DNA of 64,000 nt from AC-32 sp963821495 (lineage in GTDB: Bacteria; Actinomycetota; Thermoleophilia; Gaiellales; Gaiellaceae), in the NCBI GenBank assembly GCA_963821495.1, contig CAWGEA010000003.1, positions 620,001 to 684,000 of the forward strand. Direction: 5' to 3'. Positions 1 through 6,963 of the stretch are shown piece by piece (positions within the stretch are counted from its first letter, which is position 1; every line of letters starts with the position of its first letter). The position numbers and the translations under genes were made by a program. The notes under the pieces are model-generated. The model was not told where the DNA came from, ran no database searches, and was given only the letters and a program-made list of their open reading frames with translations.

Positions 1-138
1 GCCGGTGACGGCGAGCTCCGGGAGGAGGACGAGGTCGGCGCCCGCGGCCTTCGCCTCCTCGATCGCCGTCAGGATTCGCGCGCGGTTGCCGTCGAGGTCT
101 CCGACGGTGGTGTTGATCTGCGCGAGCGCGAGCCGCAT
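1..138 (-). CDS. nadE: NAD+ synthetase, glutamine-dependent (5' end only)
   Basis: Only the first 46 codons lie in the window. The N-terminus reads MRLALAQINTTVGDLDGN and continues to DLVLLPELAVTG, the beginning of the nitrilase-type glutaminase domain of two-domain NAD synthetases; the ELA segment contains the catalytic Glu of the nitrilase triad. The enzyme makes NAD from deamido-NAD, using ammonia released from glutamine. Starting at ATG 138 gives the usual family N-terminus. A TAGTCT hexamer lies 11 nt upstream, and the SDR gene ends 32 bp upstream on the same strand, so co-transcription is possible. The synthetase domain itself is outside the window, so a different nitrilase-fold amidase cannot be fully excluded. 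Confidence 0.82.
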   Translation of the reverse strand, partial: MRLALAQINTTVGDLDGNRARILTAIEEAKAAGADLVLLPELAVTG

Positions 139-170
139 GGCCAGGTTTTAGACTATCAGGCGAAAACCGC

Positions 171-944
171 TCACCGGCGCAGGCGGATCGCGTTCAGGTC
201 CTGCTCGCGGATCTGGTCCGCGCGTCGAATCAGATCCTCGATGTCGTCGTGCTCGGCGTGGAGGTAGCGCCCGGCGAGGGCGTCGGCGCGGCCGGAGGCA
301 AGCACCCGGACGAGGCGCGGAGCCAGCTCGGGCGGGGTCCAGGGCGCGTCGTCCGCGAAGTGGCCCTCGGTCATCTCCGTGCGGACGAGGCCGGGGCTGA
401 TCAGGAAGACCCGCACGGGGGTGTTCTCCAGCCCCTTCGCGAGCGTCTCGGCGAGGCGGTTCGCAGCGGCCTTGCTCGACGTGTAGCCCGTGTTGCTCGC
501 TCCTGGAAGGTAGCCCGCGCCGCTGCCGGTGACGACGATGCGGCCGCCGCCGCGCTCGAGCATCCCCGGGATCACCGCCCGGCAGCAGAGGTAGACGCCG
601 AGGACGTTCACCTCGTGCGTCCGCCACCACTCGGCCGGATCGCTCTCCCAGAGCTCCTCGCCGCTGCCGATGCCCGCGTTGGCGCAGAGCAGGTCGATCG
701 GCCCGAGCCCGCTTTCCGTCTCCGCGACGGCGCGTTCGACCGCGGCCGCGTCGGTGACGTCGAGCTCGACCGCGAGGCCGCCGATCTCGCGCGCGACCTC
801 TTCGACCTGCTCGCGGCTTCGCGCCGCGACCGAGACGCGCGCGCCCGCGTCGGCGAGCTCGCGCGCGATCCGCGCGCCGATCCCGCGCCCGCCGCCGGTG
901 ACGAGCGCGACCTGTCCGTCCAGTCGATCAGTTGGTTGCGACAC
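171..944 (-). CDS. Short-chain dehydrogenase/reductase (classical SDR)
   Basis: 257 residues. It has the Rossmann glycine motif TGGGRGIG near residue 17, the NAG motif near residue 90, and the catalytic YTSSK (YxxxK) near residue 155, followed by the ISPGLVRTEM segment typical of classical SDRs. It should be an NAD(P)-dependent oxidoreductase of a hydroxyl/keto substrate; the sequence does not reveal which. The GTG start at 944 lies inside the 3' end of the acyl-CoA synthetase gene (17 bp overlap in another frame), so the two are probably translationally coupled. That pairing suggests work on a CoA-activated or related acid, which is inference. Longer upstream extensions in this frame lack SDR similarity. 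Confidence 0.88.
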   Translation of the reverse strand: MSQPTDRLDGQVALVTGGGRGIGARIARELADAGARVSVAARSREQVEEVAREIGGLAVELDVTDAAAVERAVAETESGLGPIDLLCANAGIGSGEELWESDPAEWWRTHEVNVLGVYLCCRAVIPGMLERGGGRIVVTGSGAGYLPGASNTGYTSSKAAANRLAETLAKGLENTPVRVFLISPGLVRTEMTEGHFADDAPWTPPELAPRLVRVLASGRADALAGRYLHAEHDDIEDLIRRADQIREQDLNAIRLRR

Positions 945-2865
945 GTTCGATCTCCTCCAGGGTCTCGGGGTTCTCCAGTGACGAGAGGTCGCCCGGGTCG
1001 GTGCCGAGGGCCTTCGCGCGCACGGCGCGACGGACGATCTTCGCGCTCCGGGTCTTCGGCAGCGCCGACACGAACAGGATCCGCTCCGGTGCGAACGCCT
1101 TGCCGAGGTCGTCGGCGGCGAGCGCCCGCAGCTCCGCCGCCAGCTCCTCGCTCGGCTCCGCACCCGGGACGAGCGCGCAGAACACCCAGGCCACCTCGCC
1201 CTTCACCTCGTGCGGCACGCCGACGGCCGCAGCCTCGGCAACCGACGGGTGCGCGACGACTGCGGACTCGAGCTCCGCGGGCCCGAGCCGCTTGCCCGCG
1301 ATGTTGAGCGTGTCGTCCGAGCGGCCGTGCAGGAACCAGTAGCCGTCCTCGTCCACCGACGCCCAGTCGCCGTGCACCCAGATCCCGGGCAGCCGGCGCC
1401 AATACGTGTCGAGGTAGCGCTCCGGGTCTCGCCAGAACCCGCGCGTCATCCCGGGGAACGGCTTCCTGCAGACAAGCTCGCCGACCTCGCCGCGCACGGG
1501 CCGGCCCTCGGCGTCGACCACGTCCATCGCCATGCCGAGCGCAGGGCCGCCGAGCGAGCACGTCTTGATCGGCGCTGCGGGCGTCGGCGAGAGGAAGCAC
1601 GCGCCGACCTCCGTACCGCCCGAGCAGTTGATGATCGGGCAGCGCCCGCCGCCGACGTGCTCATGGAGCCACCGGTACGGCTCCGGGTTCCAGGGCTCGC
1701 CGGTCGTGACGAGCACTCGCAGGGACGAGAGGTCGTGCCGCTCGACCAGCTCCGCGCCGTGTGGGATCAGCGCCCGCGTGAGCGTCGGCGAGAGCCCGAG
1801 GATCGAGACGCGCTCCTGCTCGACCAGGCCCCACAGCCGGTCTGCAGCCGGCCAGTCGGGCGCGCCCTCGGCGAAGACGATCGTGCAGCCGAGCGCCATC
1901 CCGCCGACCACCTCCCACGGGCCCATGATCCAGCCCATGTCGGTGACGAAGTGGATCACGTCCTCCGGCCGGGCGTCGGCCTGGTAGGCGACCTCGCGCG
2001 TGATCGAGACGAGGAAGCCGCCCTGCACGTGCAGCACGCCCTTCGGCGCGCCGGTCGTGCCCGAGGTGTAGGTGAGCAGGTACGGGTGCTCCGAGTCGAC
2101 CTGGAGCGGCTCGAGCTCGCCCGGCGCATCCGCCACCGCCTCGTCCCAGAAGACGTCTCGGCCGGGCCGCATCGGCGTCTCGCCGCCGCGCCGCCGCCAG
2201 ACCACGACGTGCTCGACCGAGGGCGACAGCGCGAGCGCCTCGTCGACGAGCGCGTTCATCGGCACCTCTCGCCCGCGCCGCAGCGACACGTCGGCCGTTA
2301 CCACCACCTTCGCCTCCGAGTGCTGCAGCCGGGCCGCGATCGCGGGCGCGGCGAACCCGGAGAAGATCGGCACCTGCACCGCACCGAGGTGCGCGCAGGC
2401 GTGCGAGGCGATCGCGACCTCCGGAGACATCGGCAGGAAGAGCGCGACGCGGTCGCCGGCCTCGACGCCGAGCGCGGAGAGCGCCTCCGCCAACCGCGTG
2501 ACCTCACGCGACAGCTCGCGGTAGGAGAGGGAGCGCCGCTCGCCGTCCTCGCTCTGCCAGACCGCAGCTGCGGCCTCCGCGCGCTCGCCCCTGGCCCAGC
2601 GGTGGACACAGTTCCACGCGAGGTTCAGGCGCCCGCCGACGAACCAGGTGGCCCACTCCGGGCCGCGCGACTCGTCCACGACCGAGTCCCACGGCCGCGA
2701 GAACTCGAGCCCCATGTCCTCGATCGCCGCCGGCCAGAAGCGCTCGGGCTCCTCCGCCGAGAACCGGACGAGGGACGCGTAGTCCTCGAACTCCAGCCGG
2801 CGCGCGAGGCGCATGGCGTTCGAGCGCTCGCGCACCTCGTCGCTCGGCTGCCAGATCACCTCCAC
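928..2865 (-). CDS. Acyl-CoA synthetase (AMP-forming), acetyl/acetoacetyl-CoA synthetase-like
   Basis: About 645 residues of the ANL adenylating family. The P-loop-like A3 motif YTSGTTGAPKG is present near residue 270, the A5-type segment is NCSGGTEVG, and the A8 hinge is GRSDDTLNIAGKRLGP. The C-terminal catalytic Lys region reads LPKTRSAKIVRR. The N-terminal ACAS-type extension (VIWQPSDEVRERSN) is that of acetyl- or propionyl/acetoacetyl-CoA synthetases. It activates a short carboxylic acid with ATP and CoA; the exact acid is unknown. I chose GTG 2865 because a TACGCT -10-like hexamer ends 8 nt before it; TTG 2874 is an alternative directly abutting that hexamer. It is first in a two-gene operon with the SDR and divergent from the exporter. 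Confidence 0.88.
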   Translation of the reverse strand: MEVIWQPSDEVRERSNAMRLARRLEFEDYASLVRFSAEEPERFWPAAIEDMGLEFSRPWDSVVDESRGPEWATWFVGGRLNLAWNCVHRWARGERAEAAAAVWQSEDGERRSLSYRELSREVTRLAEALSALGVEAGDRVALFLPMSPEVAIASHACAHLGAVQVPIFSGFAAPAIAARLQHSEAKVVVTADVSLRRGREVPMNALVDEALALSPSVEHVVVWRRRGGETPMRPGRDVFWDEAVADAPGELEPLQVDSEHPYLLTYTSGTTGAPKGVLHVQGGFLVSITREVAYQADARPEDVIHFVTDMGWIMGPWEVVGGMALGCTIVFAEGAPDWPAADRLWGLVEQERVSILGLSPTLTRALIPHGAELVERHDLSSLRVLVTTGEPWNPEPYRWLHEHVGGGRCPIINCSGGTEVGACFLSPTPAAPIKTCSLGGPALGMAMDVVDAEGRPVRGEVGELVCRKPFPGMTRGFWRDPERYLDTYWRRLPGIWVHGDWASVDEDGYWFLHGRSDDTLNIAGKRLGPAELESAVVAHPSVAEAAAVGVPHEVKGEVAWVFCALVPGAEPSEELAAELRALAADDLGKAFAPERILFVSALPKTRSAKIVRRAVRAKALGTDPGDLSSLENPETLEEIERVATN

Positions 2866-2873
2866 GACGGGCA

Positions 2874-2879
2874 AGCGTA
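2874..2879 (-). promoter_or_regulatory. -10 hexamer of the acyl-CoA synthetase gene (leaderless type)
   Basis: TACGCT lies 8 nt upstream of GTG 2865. It sits in the 70-bp divergent region shared with the exporter promoter. Confidence 0.4.
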
Positions 2880-2882
2880 ACC

Positions 2883-2912
2883 TTGACGCATTTGGCTAGT
2901 GCTCGCTAACCT
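2883..2912 (+). promoter_or_regulatory. Exporter promoter with overlapping candidate TetR operator
   Basis: A -35 of TTGACG (2883-2888) and a -10 of TAACCT (2907-2912) are 18 bp apart. Two related imperfect palindromes overlap the promoter: GGCTAGTGCTCGCTAACC (2894-2911) and CCTAGTGCGAACTAAC, which starts at 2910. Each contains TAGTGC followed by TAAC, giving a direct repeat. Together with a downstream tetR gene in the same operon, this fits an autoregulated repressor site. The operator role is inferred. Confidence 0.5.
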
Positions 2913-2944
2913 AGTGCGAACTAACTTTCGACGCGGGAGGGGAC

Positions 2945-4384
2945 GTGCGAGCGAGGATCTTCGCCGACGAGAACAAGAAGTGGTGGACGCTGGGGTCGCT
3001 CTGCTTCGCCCTGTTCATGATCATGCTCGACAACACGGTCGTGAACGTGGCGCTCCCCGCGATCAAGGCCGACCTCGGGATCAGCACCTCCGAGCTCGAG
3101 TGGACGGTCGCGGCCTACGCGCTCACCTTCGCCTCGTTCCTGCTGACCGGCGGCAAGCTCGGCGACCTGCTCGGCCGCCGGCTGATCTTCGTCATCGGCC
3201 TCGCGATCTTCACGCTCTCGTCGCTCGCCTGCGGGCTCTCCTCGAGCGCGCCGGAGCTGATCTCCGCCCGCGCCGTCCAGGGCGTCGGCGCCGCGCTGAT
3301 GATGCCCGCGACGCTCTCGATCATCTCGGCGACCTTCCACGCGCGCGAGCGCGGGATGGCGATCGGCGTCTGGGCGGGCGTCTCCGCGATGGCCCTGGCG
3401 ATCGGCCCATTGCTCGGCGGGATCATCACCGAGCACATCTCGTGGAACTGGATCTTCTACCTCAACGTCCCGATCGGCGTGGTCGGCGTCGCGACGGCGC
3501 TGCTCGTCGTGCCCGAGTCCCGAGACACCTCCCACGAGCAGCGGCTCGACCTACCAGGGCTGCTGACGTCCGGGATCGGACTGCTCGCGCTCGTCTACGC
3601 CCTGATCGAGGCCAACCAGTACGGCTGGACGTCGGCGCGCATCCTCAGCCTGTTCGTGCTCGCCGCGGTCGCTCTGGTCTCCTTCGTGTTCCTCGAGCTG
3701 CACCAGCGGTTGCCGATGCTCGACCTCTCGCTCTTCCGGAGCGGCACCTTCGCAGGCGCGAACGTCGTCGCGCTCCTCGTCACCCTCGCGATGTTCGGGA
3801 TCTTCGTCTTCTTCCCGATCTACATGCAGACCTTCCGCGGCTGGTCGCCGATCCAGGCCGGCGCGGCGCTGCTGCCGTGGACGCTGATGGTCGTGATTTT
3901 CGCGCCGATCGCCGGCAAGCTCTCCGACCGCGTCGGCTCGCGCTGGCTGATGGCGGGCGGGATGACGGTCGTGGCGATCTGCTGCCTGCTGCTCTCGACG
4001 GTCACGCTCCACTCGTCCTTCTGGAACATGTTGCCGGCCTTCATCCTCGGCGGGCTCGGGATGTCGTTCGTGATGACGCCGATGTCGGCGGCCGCGATGG
4101 GCGCTGCTCCGGTGGCGAAGGCGGGCGTCGCCTCGGGTGTGCTGAACACCTTCCGCCAGGTCGGCGTCGCGCTCGGGATCGCGATCATGGGCGCGATCGT
4201 CGCCGACCGCGCCGCCGCCGCCGCACGGGGAGGTGCGAGCAGGCCCGAGGCGTTCGTGGAGGGCCTGACGTTCGGCATGCGCGTGAGCGCAGCAATCTGC
4301 TTCGGCGCCGCGATCGCGGCCGCCGTGCTCGTCCGCCGCTACCGTCACGCAGACTCGAGCCACGCCGCCGAGGCCGCGGCGTGA
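2945..4384 (+). CDS. MFS multidrug exporter, DHA2 (EmrB/QacA) type
   Basis: 479 residues of a 14-helix DHA2 transporter. The first helix carries the family signature MLDNTVVNVALPAI, followed by the LGDLLGRR motif A between helices 2 and 3 and a GPLLGGIITEHISWNWIFYLN motif-C/H5 region (quoted in part). Such proteins export drugs or other amphipathic compounds across the cytoplasmic membrane by proton antiport. Translation starts at GTG 2945, preceded by a GGGAGG ribosome site. The stop codon overlaps the GTG of the tetR gene (GTGA), so exporter and repressor are translated as a coupled pair. The substrate is unknown. Confidence 0.93.
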   Translation: MRARIFADENKKWWTLGSLCFALFMIMLDNTVVNVALPAIKADLGISTSELEWTVAAYALTFASFLLTGGKLGDLLGRRLIFVIGLAIFTLSSLACGLSSSAPELISARAVQGVGAALMMPATLSIISATFHARERGMAIGVWAGVSAMALAIGPLLGGIITEHISWNWIFYLNVPIGVVGVATALLVVPESRDTSHEQRLDLPGLLTSGIGLLALVYALIEANQYGWTSARILSLFVLAAVALVSFVFLELHQRLPMLDLSLFRSGTFAGANVVALLVTLAMFGIFVFFPIYMQTFRGWSPIQAGAALLPWTLMVVIFAPIAGKLSDRVGSRWLMAGGMTVVAICCLLLSTVTLHSSFWNMLPAFILGGLGMSFVMTPMSAAAMGAAPVAKAGVASGVLNTFRQVGVALGIAIMGAIVADRAAAAARGGASRPEAFVEGLTFGMRVSAAICFGAAIAAAVLVRRYRHADSSHAAEAAA

Positions 4385-4977
4385 GCAGCCGCCTCACCGG
4401 GCCGCAGAGGCGCCAGGCTGTCGTCGAGACCGCGTGCCGTGTCTTCGCGAAGGGGAGCTACCACGGCTCGACGACCGCGCAGATCGCGCGCGAGACGGGC
4501 GTCAGCGAGCCCGTCCTCTACCGCCACTTCAGCTCGAAGCGAGAGCTCTACGTCGCCTGCCTCGACGCGGTCTGGGAGCGCGTGCGCGCGCTGTGGGAGA
4601 AGGCGCTCGAGCGTGAGGACGACCCCGCGAACTGGCTGAAGGCGATCGGCAAGGCGTACCTCGAGGAGCGCGGCGCGGCTCGCGTCGTGCTCGTCGACCT
4701 CTGGATTCAGGCGCTGACCGAGGCCGCCGACGACCCCGAGATCCGCCGTGCCCTGCGCATCCAGGTGCGGGACGTTCACGACTTCGTCGCCGGCGTCATC
4801 CGCCGCTCGCAGGAAGCCGGCGGCGTCCTCGCCGAGCGCAACGCGGACGCCGAGGCGTGGATCTTCATCTCGCTCGGCCTGCTGACGACGATCGACCGCC
4901 GACTCGGCAGCCTCGTCGGCGAGGAGTTCGAGGACATCTTCGCCAGCAGGCGAGCCTGGATGACCGGCGCCGCCTAG
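4381..4977 (+). CDS. TetR/AcrR family transcriptional repressor
   Basis: 198 residues. The N-terminal helix-turn-helix domain (residues about 8-55) contains FAKGSYHGSTTAQIARETGV and the typical VLYRHFSSKRELY end. The C-terminal all-helical ligand domain is unassigned. It overlaps the exporter stop by four bases (GTGA) and so is made with it. By genetic context it most likely represses the exporter promoter at 2883-2912 and is released by an exported compound. It ends 18 bp before a minus-strand terminator. Confidence 0.92.
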   Translation: MSSRLTGPQRRQAVVETACRVFAKGSYHGSTTAQIARETGVSEPVLYRHFSSKRELYVACLDAVWERVRALWEKALEREDDPANWLKAIGKAYLEERGAARVVLVDLWIQALTEAADDPEIRRALRIQVRDVHDFVAGVIRRSQEAGGVLAERNADAEAWIFISLGLLTTIDRRLGSLVGEEFEDIFASRRAWMTGAA

Positions 4978-4984
4978 AGGCGAG

Positions 4985-5165
4985 AGGGAAAAGAAAAGCC
5001 CCCGGCTGCGGCTCCGGGGGCTTCTGGTTTTTGCGGGCCTTCCTGAGAGGCGACGACCCGGAGGCCTTGGCTCTGCGGCCCAGCCACTACCTCCGGGCTC
5101 TTCGTCGCCGTCTCTGGCGCGCCCCTTGCATCCCCTAAGCCTGGCGTCCGGCTGGGCTGCAAGGT
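4985..5165 (-). ncRNA. Stand-alone structured small RNA of about 180 nt, family not recognised
   Basis: A near-consensus minus-strand promoter (TTGACT, 17 bp, TATAGT) predicts transcription from about A5165. A strong intrinsic terminator ends it about 175 nt later. In between are two helices. The first pairs CCTTGCA (5164-5158) with TGCAAGG (5130-5124), enclosing an AGCC/GGCT stem. The second is a rod in which 5111-5114, 5102-5109, 5090-5097 and 5082-5086 pair with 5045-5048, 5049-5056, 5057-5064 and 5068-5072. The only long frame across it begins upstream of the predicted transcription start, so it is unlikely to be an mRNA. I do not recognise it as tmRNA, SRP RNA, RNase P RNA or 6C RNA. It lies convergent with tetR and divergent from the XRE-TPR regulator. 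Confidence 0.7.
4996..5023 (-). terminator. Intrinsic terminator of the small RNA (also serves tetR)
   Basis: Ten-base-pair perfect stem AAGCCCCCGG/CCGGGGGCTT with an 8-nt loop. On the minus strand it is followed by CTTTTC, an adequate T-tract. On the plus strand a GTTTTT run follows, so it may terminate tetR as well. Confidence 0.85.
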
Positions 5166-5171
5166 GGACGG

Positions 5172-5200
5172 ACTATAGACCCGCCCCGCAGGACAGTCAA
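5172..5200 (-). promoter_or_regulatory. Promoter of the small RNA
   Basis: -35 TTGACT (5200-5195), 17-bp spacer, -10 TATAGT (5177-5172). This is the closest match to the housekeeping consensus in the window. A second ACTTGAC copy lies 14 bp further upstream. Confidence 0.8.
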
Positions 5201-5262
5201 GTACCTCGGTCAAGTGATTTTGAAATGGCCTGGTTCACCGCGTTTCGGCCGCACGCATGACC

Positions 5263-5284
5263 TTTTCGGGGGATATTCCGAAAT
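5263..5284. promoter_or_regulatory. Imperfect palindrome upstream of the XRE-TPR regulator
   Basis: TTTTCGG and CCGAAAT flank an 8-bp centre, 51-72 bp before the ATG of the regulator. A further TTTCGG half-site lies upstream at about 5243. The position and symmetry suit an operator for an HTH regulator, probably autoregulation; this is inference. Confidence 0.4.
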
Positions 5285-5334
5285 GGGCACTTGCGCCGAA
5301 GTCAAGTATCCGTTTCACTTCGCCCAGGAGCGTT

Positions 5335-6684
5335 ATGCCCCGTGCTTCCGTGACCACGCAGATCCGCATCGCCGCCAAGCCCGGCAGCGCCCGCCTGGGC
5401 GAGCGCGTCCGCCAGCTGCGCGTGGCCGCGGGTCTCACCCAGACCGACCTGGCGGGCGACCGCTTCTCGAAGGAGTACGTCAGCCAGATCGAGCGCGGGA
5501 AGACCAGGCCCACGCGCGAGACGATCGAGTGGCTTGCCGCGAAGCTCGGCGTCGACGCCGGCTTCCTCGAGCGCGGCGTCTCCGCGGACGAGCGCAGCCG
5601 CGTCGAGGCGATGCTCGCGCGCGCGGAGGCGCTCGCGAACAACCACCAGTACGACGAGGCGGTCGAGGAGCTCGAGAGCTCGCGCACGGCCGTCCTCGCC
5701 ACCGGCGCGGTCGAGCTCGAGGCGCGCGCACTGCAGACCGAGGCATGGGCGCGCATGGAGCGCGGAGAGGTTCGCCCGGCGCTGCAGCTGCTCGAGCGCT
5801 GCCGCGCGATCACCGAAGGCCCCGGCTTCTCGGACGTCGACCGCGCGCAGGTGTTCTTCCGCATGGGTGTCTGCCGCTACCACCTTTCCAGCATCGCCTC
5901 CGCGGTCTCGCTTTTCAGCGAGGCGCTGAAGCTGGCGGAGGGCTCGCGCCTTCCGTGCGACCTGCTCCGCGGCGACATCCTTGGCTGGCGCTCACGCTGC
6001 TACCGCCGGCAGCGCGACTTCGAAGCGGCCCGCGAGGACGTCGAGCGGGCACTCGAGCTGGCGCAGGCGCTCGACGACCACCGCACGATGGCGAACGTCT
6101 ACTTCCAGGCCTCGCTCGTCGCCGAGCGGATGGGCCACTGGGTGCTCGCGCGGAGCTACGCGGAGCGCGCCAAGGCTTACTACGAACAGATCAACGACGA
6201 GCGGAACGTCGGTCGCCTGCTGAACAACCTCGGCGGCCTCAACTTCCAGCTCGGCAAGCCCGAGCGCGCGGTCGAGGACCTGAAGAACGCATACCGCGTG
6301 CTGCTGGACAAGGGCAGCGACGCCGAGGCGGCGAACGTCGTCTCGTCGCTCGCGCACGTGCATCTGGCGACCGGCCAGGTGGAGACGGCCGAGGAGGAGG
6401 CGCGGCACGCGCTCGAGCTCCTCGAGGGCCGCGACGATTTCCTGCTCGACATCGCGCCGACGCAGCTCGTGCTGGGCCGCGCGCTCATGGAGCAGGGTCG
6501 CCTCGACGAGGCGCAGGAGATGCTGCGCACCGCCGAGGCAAGTGCAGAGCAGCTCGAATCGATCAGCCATCGCGCCGCCGCGTGGATGGCCCAGGGCGAC
6601 CTCGCCGCCCGCCGGGGCGAGGATGCGACGGCCGCACGGCTGTACCGCAAGGCCGCCGAAGCCCTTCAGGATGTCCGCTTCTAA
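5335..6684 (+). CDS. XRE-family HTH regulator with long TPR domain (RRNPP-like architecture)
   Basis: 449 residues. Residues about 20-70 are a Cro/CI helix-turn-helix (LGERVRQLRVAAGLTQTDLA, then SKEYVSQIERGKTRPT). The remaining roughly 370 residues are TPR-like helical repeats, for example AEALANNHQYDEAVEELESS. DNA-binding HTH plus TPR sensor is the layout of RRNPP regulators (PlcR, NprR, Rgg), which bind re-imported peptides. The ATG at 5335 was chosen because AGGAG precedes it and the HTH follows directly; an upstream in-frame ATG at 5257 would add 26 residues unlike the family. A 41-codon hydrophobic peptide gene follows after 19 nt. Related to the regulator at 25944-27275. Confidence 0.88.
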   Translation: MPRASVTTQIRIAAKPGSARLGERVRQLRVAAGLTQTDLAGDRFSKEYVSQIERGKTRPTRETIEWLAAKLGVDAGFLERGVSADERSRVEAMLARAEALANNHQYDEAVEELESSRTAVLATGAVELEARALQTEAWARMERGEVRPALQLLERCRAITEGPGFSDVDRAQVFFRMGVCRYHLSSIASAVSLFSEALKLAEGSRLPCDLLRGDILGWRSRCYRRQRDFEAAREDVERALELAQALDDHRTMANVYFQASLVAERMGHWVLARSYAERAKAYYEQINDERNVGRLLNNLGGLNFQLGKPERAVEDLKNAYRVLLDKGSDAEAANVVSSLAHVHLATGQVETAEEEARHALELLEGRDDFLLDIAPTQLVLGRALMEQGRLDEAQEMLRTAEASAEQLESISHRAAAWMAQGDLAARRGEDATAARLYRKAAEALQDVRF

Positions 6685-6703
6685 ACCGAGGAAGGAGGTG
6701 AAG

Positions 6704-6829
6704 ATGAACAAAGCTCGCCTGATCTCCCTGACGGTCACCCTGTCCCTGCTGGCCTTCTACCTCGAGGGTTTCGCGCGCGGGCTCGGCTGTTTCTTCGGCC
6801 ACCCGGGTAGCTGGTTCGACGGGCACTAG
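6704..6829 (+). CDS. Small hydrophobic, signal-like peptide downstream of the XRE-TPR regulator
   Basis: 41 residues with an excellent ribosome site (GGAGGTG, 5 nt before ATG). A short basic start (MNKAR) is followed by about 16 hydrophobic residues and a polar/aromatic C-terminus (GLGCFFGHPGSWFDGH). It has the size and layout of Phr/PapR/NprX-type pheromone precursors, which are encoded next to their TPR receptors. It lies 19 nt downstream of the regulator, is presumably co-transcribed, and is followed by a hairpin. A pheromone role is inference; a small membrane protein or an export-independent peptide is also possible. Confidence 0.7.
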   Translation: MNKARLISLTVTLSLLAFYLEGFARGLGCFFGHPGSWFDGH

Positions 6830-6839
6830 ACCACCTGGC

Positions 6840-6872
6840 GCGCTCGGAGCGGGGTTTTCGGGCTCCGAGCGC
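6840..6872 (+). terminator. Hairpin after the small peptide gene
   Basis: Perfect 11-bp stem GCGCTCGGAGC/GCTCCGAGCGC with an 11-nt loop containing GGGGTTTTCGG. It starts 10 nt after the stop codon and has no clear T-tract; it probably ends the regulator-peptide operon. Confidence 0.6.
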
Positions 6873-6951
6873 AGCCGGAAAGCGGTCGACGCGCTCCTGC
6901 TCAACGCCCTTCGGCCTCTCTCGCCCAGAGCCTTCGGAGGTACCGCCCAGC

Positions 6952-6957
6952 TAGACT
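6952..6957 (+). promoter_or_regulatory. -10 hexamer TAGACT, leaderless promoter
   Basis: TAGACT ends 6 nt before GTG 6964, which places the likely transcription start at or next to the start codon. Confidence 0.6.
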
Positions 6958-6963
6958 CGGCCC

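Noticed and set aside
4985..5165. Identification of the small RNA as 6S or SRP RNA
   Set aside because: No GGAAGGAAGCAGCC-type SRP loop, and two separate hairpins in place of one long rod with central bubble; left unassigned.
4974..5213. 79-codon minus-strand protein over the small RNA
   Set aside because: Its start lies upstream of the predicted transcription start and within the promoter, its composition is not coding-like, and a strong RNA structure explains the region.
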